Of a stretch of 8,921 bases of DNA, positions 5,059 through 8,921 are shown one piece after another; within the stretch, counting starts at the first letter, position 1; each line of letters opens with the position of its first letter. Source of the DNA: an uncultured Gemmatimonadota bacterium. GTDB lineage: Bacteria > Gemmatimonadota > Gemmatimonadetes > Gemmatimonadales > GWC2-71-9. The position numbers and the translations under genes were made by a program. The stretch lies in contig CAMLHU010000074.1 of NCBI GenBank assembly GCA_946479825.1, positions 1 to 8,921 of the forward strand, read 5' to 3'. Under the pieces are notes generated by a model. It worked only from the letters and a program-made list of their open reading frames with translations, ran no database searches and had not been told where the DNA came from.

Positions 5059-5768
5059 CCCTGCAGCTCGGCGGCGCGGTGCCGCGGTCGGCGATCGACC
5101 TGGTCCTCCACTCGGGGACCGAGACCATCGTGGTGCTGGTGGTGACGGCAGTGTTCTCGCTCGCGTCGTGGTTCGTCATCTTCCGGAAATGGTGGCAGCT
5201 CCGCCGGGTCCGCGCCCAGGGCGACCGGTTCTTCCAGGAGCTCGAGCGCACCACCCGCCTCCGCGACGCCTACCACGCGGTGATGAAGCTCCCGCCGTCG
5301 CCGTATCACCGGATCTTCCGCGAGGCGATCAACTTCTTCTCCGAGCTCAGGCCCGGGGCCCTGCGCGACACCGGCGAGGTCCCCAAGGGCTCGCTCTCGC
5401 AGACCCAGCTCGAGGCGCTCAAGATGGTGCTCGGCAAGCACATCGCGGCCGAGCGCGACCTCCTGGCGCAGCACATCCCGTGGCTCGCCACCATCGGCTC
5501 GGTGAGCCCCCTCCTCGGCCTGCTTGGCACCGTGCTCGGCGTGATGAGCGCCTTCATCGGCATCGCCGCCGGCGGGTCGGGCAACATCGCCGCGGTGGCG
5601 CCGGGCGTGGCGGAAGCGCTGGTGACCACCGTCGCGGGGCTCGCGACCGCGATCCCGGCGGTGATGGGGTACAACATCTTCACCAGCCGGATCAACCTGA
5701 TCGGCGCGGAGATGGAAGGCTTCGCCGACGAGCTGATCGGCTCGATGGCCCGCGAAGGGTTGATCTGA
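5055..5768 (+). CDS. tolQ: TolQ, inner-membrane proton-channel subunit (MotA/TolQ/ExbB family)
   Basis: TolQ forms the pentameric inner-membrane stator that, with TolR, uses the proton gradient to energise TolA. The protein has 237 residues (E. coli TolQ has 230). Three membrane segments are visible: about 22-43 (TIVVLVVTAVFSLASWFVIF), 143-170 (WLATIGSVSPLLGLLGTVLG onward) and 183-207. A large cytoplasmic loop lies between the first two. The family core PLLGLLGTVLGVMSAF is intact, as is the third-helix polar/Pro pattern EALVTTVAGLATAIPAVMGY with Thr191/Thr192 facing the presumed proton path. It starts at GTG 5055, whose last two bases form part of the epimerase TGA (GTGA overlap), with GGAGG at 5046-5050 only 4 nt away. 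ExbB is the alternative name, but tolB and pal downstream favour TolQ. Confidence 0.93.
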   Translation: MTLQLGGAVPRSAIDLVLHSGTETIVVLVVTAVFSLASWFVIFRKWWQLRRVRAQGDRFFQELERTTRLRDAYHAVMKLPPSPYHRIFREAINFFSELRPGALRDTGEVPKGSLSQTQLEALKMVLGKHIAAERDLLAQHIPWLATIGSVSPLLGLLGTVLGVMSAFIGIAAGGSGNIAAVAPGVAEALVTTVAGLATAIPAVMGYNIFTSRINLIGAEMEGFADELIGSMAREGLI

Positions 5769-5769
5769 C

Positions 5770-6210
5770 ATGGCCGGCGGGATCTCGGCCTCGGGCTTCC
5801 GCGGGCGCCGCGGCGCGCTGCCGCTCAACGCGGACATCAACGTCACGTCCCTGGTGGACGTGGCGTTCGTGCTGCTCATCATCTTCATGATCGCGGCCCC
5901 GATGATGCAGGGCGGGGTCGAGGTGCAGCTGCCGCGCGCCGAGGCGCGCCCGCTCACGCCGAAGGAGGGGATGGTCGTGAGCGTGGACCGCGAGGGGCGG
6001 ATCTTCGTGGACGAGACCGAGGTCTCGTACAACGATTTCAAGGTGACCTTCCGCGGCCTGGTGACCACCCGCCACCCGTCGGGGGTCTATCTGCGGGCGG
6101 ACCGCCGGGTGCCCTACGGCGACGTGGTGAAGGCGCTGGCGGTGATCCGGGGGGCGGGGGTGACCGACGTCGGACTCGTGGCCGAGGACGAGGGGCCGAC
6201 GTCGCCGTGA
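5770..6210 (+). CDS. tolR: TolR, proton-channel partner (ExbD/TolR family)
   Basis: The protein is 146 residues long with the ExbD/TolR plan: a short basic cytoplasmic N-terminus, one membrane helix at about 26-46, and a periplasmic domain of about 100 residues. The helix sits in DINVTSLVDVAFVLLIIFMI and carries the essential acidic residue as Asp30, equivalent to Asp23 of E. coli TolR. It is followed by the typical VQLPRAEA (52-59) and the periplasmic fold, including GVYLRADRRVPYGDVVKAL. It begins 1 nt after the tolQ stop and ends in a GTGA overlap with the next gene. Only a weak AAGGG lies upstream (10 nt), so it probably depends on ribosomes finishing tolQ. TolR and ExbD cannot be told apart by sequence alone; context favours TolR. 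Confidence 0.92.
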   Translation: MAGGISASGFRGRRGALPLNADINVTSLVDVAFVLLIIFMIAAPMMQGGVEVQLPRAEARPLTPKEGMVVSVDREGRIFVDETEVSYNDFKVTFRGLVTTRHPSGVYLRADRRVPYGDVVKALAVIRGAGVTDVGLVAEDEGPTSP

Positions 6211-6908
6211 GGCGGACGCGGGGCGCCGGCCGGCGTGGGGGCGTCGTCCTCGGGGTCGCGGGGACGGTCGTGGTGCACGGCGCGGCGGTGGGGCTGCTCG
6301 TGGCGTTCGCGCCCCGGCGCGAGATCCTGCCGCCGGTGTACGCGGTGCACCTGCTGGCGGCGCCCGCTCCGGCGCCGGTGGAGACGCCCAAGACCGTGAC
6401 CCAGCCGTCGCCGGCGCCGCCTCCGCCGCCGGCGGTGCCGAAGACCGCGCCCAAGTCGGTCAAGGCGGCGCCGCCGCCCAAGCCGGCCCCGAAGCCGGCG
6501 CCGGTGCAGACGGTGACGCCGCCCAAGAAGGCCGCGCCCCAGCCGGTCACGGCGGCGCCCGGCGAGACCCCGAGCACCGGCAGCGACGCGGTGACCGTGA
6601 GCACGCCGGGGCTCGAGTTCCCGTTCCCGGACTACCTGCGGAACATCGTCGCGCAGGTGTATCGCCGGTGGGACCGGCCGTTCGGCGCCGGCGGGCTCAA
6701 GGCCGAGGTCTTCTTCCTGATCACGAGGGACGGTGCGGTGAAGGACATCCGCTTCATTCAGTCGTCGGGCAACTTCTCGTTCGACCTTGGCGCCCAGGGG
6801 GCCATCGAGGCCGCCGGCAACGCGCACGCCTTCGGCCGGCTCCCGGACGGGTACGGGTCGGACGTGCTGCCGGTGAGCTTCTATTTCGTGCCGGGCCAGG
6901 CCCGGTGA
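6207..6908 (+). CDS. tolA: TolA/TonB-like energy-transducing periplasmic rod protein
   Basis: The 233-residue protein is anchored by one N-terminal membrane helix (about 13-35), spans the periplasm, and ends in a TonB/TolA-type domain. The helix carries Thr20 and His24, matching the SxxxH pattern by which TonB and TolA contact their motor proteins. Residues 50-120 are a Pro/Ala/Lys linker (PAPAPVETPK, PPPPPAVPK, PPKPAPKPAP), more TonB-like than the long Ala/Lys helix of E. coli TolA. The C-terminal domain (about 137-230) contains YLRNIVAQVYRRWDRP and ends in a beta-rich LPVSFYFVPG. It is far shorter than E. coli TolA (421 residues). GTGA overlaps join it to both tolR and tolB. Function is assigned as TolA by position between tolR and tolB; TonB is the alternative by sequence style. 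Confidence 0.82.
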   Translation: MRRTRGAGRRGGVVLGVAGTVVVHGAAVGLLVAFAPRREILPPVYAVHLLAAPAPAPVETPKTVTQPSPAPPPPPAVPKTAPKSVKAAPPPKPAPKPAPVQTVTPPKKAAPQPVTAAPGETPSTGSDAVTVSTPGLEFPFPDYLRNIVAQVYRRWDRPFGAGGLKAEVFFLITRDGAVKDIRFIQSSGNFSFDLGAQGAIEAAGNAHAFGRLPDGYGSDVLPVSFYFVPGQAR

Positions 6909-8200
6909 GGCGCGCCGCCGCGCTCGCGGCCCTGCTCGCCGGGGTCGCGGCCTCCGGGCTCGCCGCGCAGGATACCTCGCACATCGAGGGCGTGCGGGTC
7001 GGCATCACGTACCAGGCCGGGGTGCGGCCGGGGATCATCGTGCTGTGGGCGCCGGGGCTCGATTCGGCCGGGGCCATCCTGCAGCGCGACCTCGACTACA
7101 GCGACCAGTTCGAGATGACGCCGGGGGCGGTGAACCCGCACGTCGGTCCGGTGAACGACGGTTTGTATCGCGGGATGGGGGCGGCGTACCTGGTGGAGCT
7201 CACTTCGCTCACCGGCGCCGTGGACGTGCGGCTGCACGACCTCGCGGCGCAGCAGGTGCGCCAGGACCGGGTGGCGGTGCTCCCCGGGGTCGGCGCGCCC
7301 GACTTCCGGATGGCGGTGCACCGGATCGCGGACGAGGTGGTCCGTTGGGTCACCGGGCAGCCGGGGATCGCCGCGACGCAGGTGCTCTATGTGGAGGGCG
7401 ACCGGATCTGGCGGATGGACGCGGACGGGGCGGGGCGCACCCCGGTGACCGCCGCGGGCGAGCGTGCGCTCTCGCCGGCCTGGTCGCCGGACGCGGGGTC
7501 GATCGCCTACACGGTGGTCGGAGACGGCTCGGGCCCGATCCTGGTGCAGGACCTGGCCACCGGCGCGCGGCGGACCGTGCCCGGCACGGGGGTGGGGCTC
7601 AACATCACCCCCGCCTTCACGCCGGACGGGCAGGGGCTCGCCTACGCCCATTCGACCGAGGCGGGGACCGACATCTACACCGCGAACATCGCGCAAATGT
7701 GCTGTGTGCAACGCTTGACTGTGGGGAGGTACTCCGATAACCTCTCCCCGACGTACTCGCCGGACGGGCGGCGGATCGCCTTCGTCTCCAATCGTCCGGG
7801 CGTGCCGCAGGTGTACGTGATGTGGTCGGACGGGACCGGGCAGGAGCTGTTCGCCCCGTTCGACTTCGGGGCCACCGGCGATTCCTACGCGCCCGACTGG
7901 TCGCCGGACGGGGCGCGGGTGGTGTTCCACCGCGAGGTGGGGGGGACGCCGCAGATCTTCGTCCTCGACGTGGCCGCCCGGAAGGTCCGCCAGCTCACGT
8001 CGGTGGGCCGCAATGAAGACGCGTCGTGGGCGCCGGACGGGCGCCACGCCGTGTTCGTGTCGGACCGGAGCGGGCGCCGCCAGCTCTGGGTCGTGGATGT
8101 CGAGTCGGGCCGGATCCGGCAGCTTGGGAGTCCCGCTGCCTCCCGGCTTCCCGCGTGGTCGCCGCGCCTGCGGTCGCCCGCGCCGGTCTTCACCAGATAG
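6905..8200 (+). CDS. tolB: TolB, periplasmic beta-propeller of the Tol-Pal system
   Basis: TolB is a soluble periplasmic protein that binds Pal and responds to TolA, linking motor activity to outer-membrane constriction at division. It has 431 residues (E. coli has 430). A signal peptide (1-21, core LAALLAGVAASGLAA) precedes Gln22. The N-terminal alpha/beta domain runs to about 150. A six-bladed propeller follows (about 155-425), with blade motifs at PAWSPDAG (191), PAFTPDG (236), SPTYSPDG (281), APDWSPDG (329), ASWAPDG (373) and PAWSP (416). The only cysteines are the adjacent Cys266-Cys267 in a blade turn. The start is GTG 6905, overlapping tolA by GTGA; it places the signal peptide at the N-terminus, and any upstream start would add out-of-family residues read from tolA DNA. 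The gene ends 16 nt before pal. Confidence 0.95.
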   Translation: MRRAAALAALLAGVAASGLAAQDTSHIEGVRVGITYQAGVRPGIIVLWAPGLDSAGAILQRDLDYSDQFEMTPGAVNPHVGPVNDGLYRGMGAAYLVELTSLTGAVDVRLHDLAAQQVRQDRVAVLPGVGAPDFRMAVHRIADEVVRWVTGQPGIAATQVLYVEGDRIWRMDADGAGRTPVTAAGERALSPAWSPDAGSIAYTVVGDGSGPILVQDLATGARRTVPGTGVGLNITPAFTPDGQGLAYAHSTEAGTDIYTANIAQMCCVQRLTVGRYSDNLSPTYSPDGRRIAFVSNRPGVPQVYVMWSDGTGQELFAPFDFGATGDSYAPDWSPDGARVVFHREVGGTPQIFVLDVAARKVRQLTSVGRNEDASWAPDGRHAVFVSDRSGRRQLWVVDVESGRIRQLGSPAASRLPAWSPRLRSPAPVFTR

Positions 8201-8202
8201 TA

Positions 8203-8208
8203 AAGGAG
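8203..8208 (+). promoter_or_regulatory. Strong Shine-Dalgarno AAGGAG of pal
   Basis: AAGGAG lies 8 nt before the pal ATG, in the only real spacer (16 nt) inside the tol genes. It is the best ribosome binding site of the operon. It fits independent, high-level translation of Pal, which is abundant in species where it has been measured. It also rules out the in-frame upstream starts within tolB DNA. Confidence 0.75.
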
Positions 8209-8216
8209 CCGAACCC

Positions 8217-8834
8217 ATGCGTCGTACCACTGCCGCCCTGACGGCCGCCGCCGCGATCCTGCTGGCCGCCTGCGGGGGGAACAAGCCGGCCGAGCAGCCG
8301 GCGCCGCAGCCGGCGCAGCCGGCGTTCAACGCCGATTCCGCCCGCGCCGCGCAGGAAGCCGCGGCCCGCAAGGCGCAGGAAGAGGCCGCCGCCCGGGCCC
8401 GTGAGCAGGCGCAGGCCGACTCGGCCGCCGCCGCCCAGCGCGCCGCCGCCGCGACCGCGGAGGTGTCGAGCGCCCTCGCCACGATGATCCACTTCGACTT
8501 CAACAAGTCGGACATCAAGTCGGACGACCAGACCGTCCTCGACTACAAGGCCAAGATCCTGGCGGCCAACCCGGCGCTCACCATCCGCATCAACGGCTTC
8601 GCCGACGAGCGCGGCTCGGACGAGTACAACATGGCGCTCGGGATGCGCCGCGCCACCTCGGCCAAGCGCTACCTCGTGAACAAGGGCGTCGCCGACTCGC
8701 GGATCGAGGTCTTCTCGTACGGCGAGGACAAGCCGGTCGATCCGGGCCACAACGAGGACGCCTGGGCCAAGAACCGCCGGGACGAGTTCCAGATCCTGGC
8801 CGGCGGCACCACCCTCGTCGCGCCGGGGCAGTGA
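8217..8834 (+). CDS. pal: Pal, peptidoglycan-associated outer-membrane lipoprotein
   Basis: Pal anchors the outer membrane to peptidoglycan and is the mobile partner of TolB. The protein has 205 residues. A lipoprotein signal peptide ends in the lipobox LLAAC, with Cys19 the lipidated residue; no Asp follows at +2, consistent with outer-membrane sorting. Residues 22-38 are Pro/Gln/Ala-rich. Residues 40-82 form a long Ala/Glu/Gln/Arg-rich stretch, probably helical, which makes the linker longer than in E. coli Pal (173 residues total). The OmpA-like domain spans about 88-195, opening with MIHFDFNKSDI. It has GFADERGSDEYNMALGMRRA (127-146), where Asp130 and Arg145 match the diaminopimelate-binding pair, and SYGEDKP (167-173). 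The gene ends in a GTGA overlap with the next lipoprotein gene. Confidence 0.97.
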   Translation: MRRTTAALTAAAAILLAACGGNKPAEQPAPQPAQPAFNADSARAAQEAAARKAQEEAAARAREQAQADSAAAAQRAAAATAEVSSALATMIHFDFNKSDIKSDDQTVLDYKAKILAANPALTIRINGFADERGSDEYNMALGMRRATSAKRYLVNKGVADSRIEVFSYGEDKPVDPGHNEDAWAKNRRDEFQILAGGTTLVAPGQ

Positions 8835-8921
8835 ACCGGCCCCTCGGCGCGGTCCTCCTGGCCGTCCTCCTTGGCGGGTGTGCCGCCACGGGGGACGTCC
8901 GGCGCGTCGAGGACGCAGTGA
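8831..8921 (+). CDS. cpoB: Lipoprotein, probable CpoB/YbgF (5' end only, cut by window edge)
   Basis: From GTG 8831, overlapping the pal stop as GTGA, the frame is open to the window end for 30 codons. The peptide begins MNRPLGAVLLAVLLGGC: an Arg-containing start, a hydrophobic core, and a lipobox LGGC with Cys17 as the probable lipidated residue. ATGDVRRVEDAV follows, a charged heptad-like start typical of a coiled coil. The gene directly after pal is usually cpoB/ybgF, a TPR protein with an N-terminal coiled coil that coordinates Tol-Pal with peptidoglycan synthesis. The lipoprotein signal is seen directly; the CpoB identity is inferred from position, as the TPR part is outside the window. 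E. coli CpoB is soluble in the periplasm, so a lipidated form would differ. Confidence 0.68.
   Translation, partial: MNRPLGAVLLAVLLGGCAATGDVRRVEDAV

Noticed and set aside
6881..8518. 545-codon open frame on the - strand opposite tolB and pal
   Set aside because: High GC removes stop codons from the antisense frames. The predicted protein is Arg/His/Pro-rich with no domain, and the + strand holds unmistakable TolB and Pal.
1..8921. Mobile element, CRISPR array, tRNA/rRNA or phage defence system
   Set aside because: No transposase, integrase, regularly spaced repeats, RNA-gene signature or defence-gene motif was seen. All coding space is taken by housekeeping and envelope genes.

Overview
The window is a GC-rich chromosomal segment of a Gram-negative (diderm) bacterium. 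All real genes lie on the + strand and are packed almost end to end. A complete tolQ-tolR-tolA/tonB-tolB-pal-cpoB run, two outer-membrane lipoproteins and an Ala/Pro-rich LysM protein show a two-membrane envelope. The high GC, the mixed GTG/ATG starts and the gene content would suit Gemmatimonadota or a related phylum. That placement is an inference from general character; no marker gene here was compared with a database.

Region 1 (2-2151) is a tight cluster: the C-terminal third of uvrB (nucleotide excision repair), then tsaE and tsaB (tRNA t6A37 synthesis), then rimI (N-terminal protein acetylation). Spacings are 1 nt, 0 nt and a 41-nt overlap. tsaD, the catalytic partner of TsaB/TsaE, is not in the window. 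Region 2 (2152-3991) opens with an AT-rich 105-nt gap holding a near-perfect housekeeping promoter (TTGACA, 17 nt, TATAGT). It drives ssb and then an exported LysM-domain protein whose start lies inside the last codons of ssb. A very stable hairpin falls in the LysM signal-peptide codons, 21-57 nt after the ssb stop.

Region 3 (3992-4107) is a 116-nt gap with an 18-bp GC-rich terminator-like hairpin, followed by a -10-like TAGATT exactly 6 nt before an ATG with no Shine-Dalgarno, the pattern expected of a leaderless mRNA. Region 4 (4108-8921) is one operon: an NAD-dependent sugar epimerase, then the Tol-Pal system. Four of its six junctions are 4-nt GTGA overlaps. Only pal has its own spacer and a strong ribosome binding site. 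A partial lipoprotein gene, probably cpoB/ybgF, starts at 8831 and runs off the window.

TolQ and TolR form the proton-driven motor in the inner membrane, and the TolA/TonB-like rod carries force across the periplasm. TolB and Pal link this to peptidoglycan and the outer membrane, and CpoB is the usual accessory protein. The LysM protein and the epimerase are plausibly envelope functions as well. I found no mobile element, CRISPR array, tRNA or rRNA, and no convincing new multi-gene system. The items most worth a second look are the overlapping ssb/LysM junction with its hairpin, the leaderless-type start of the epimerase-tol operon, the vicinal cysteines in TolB, and the palindrome over the ssb -35 box.
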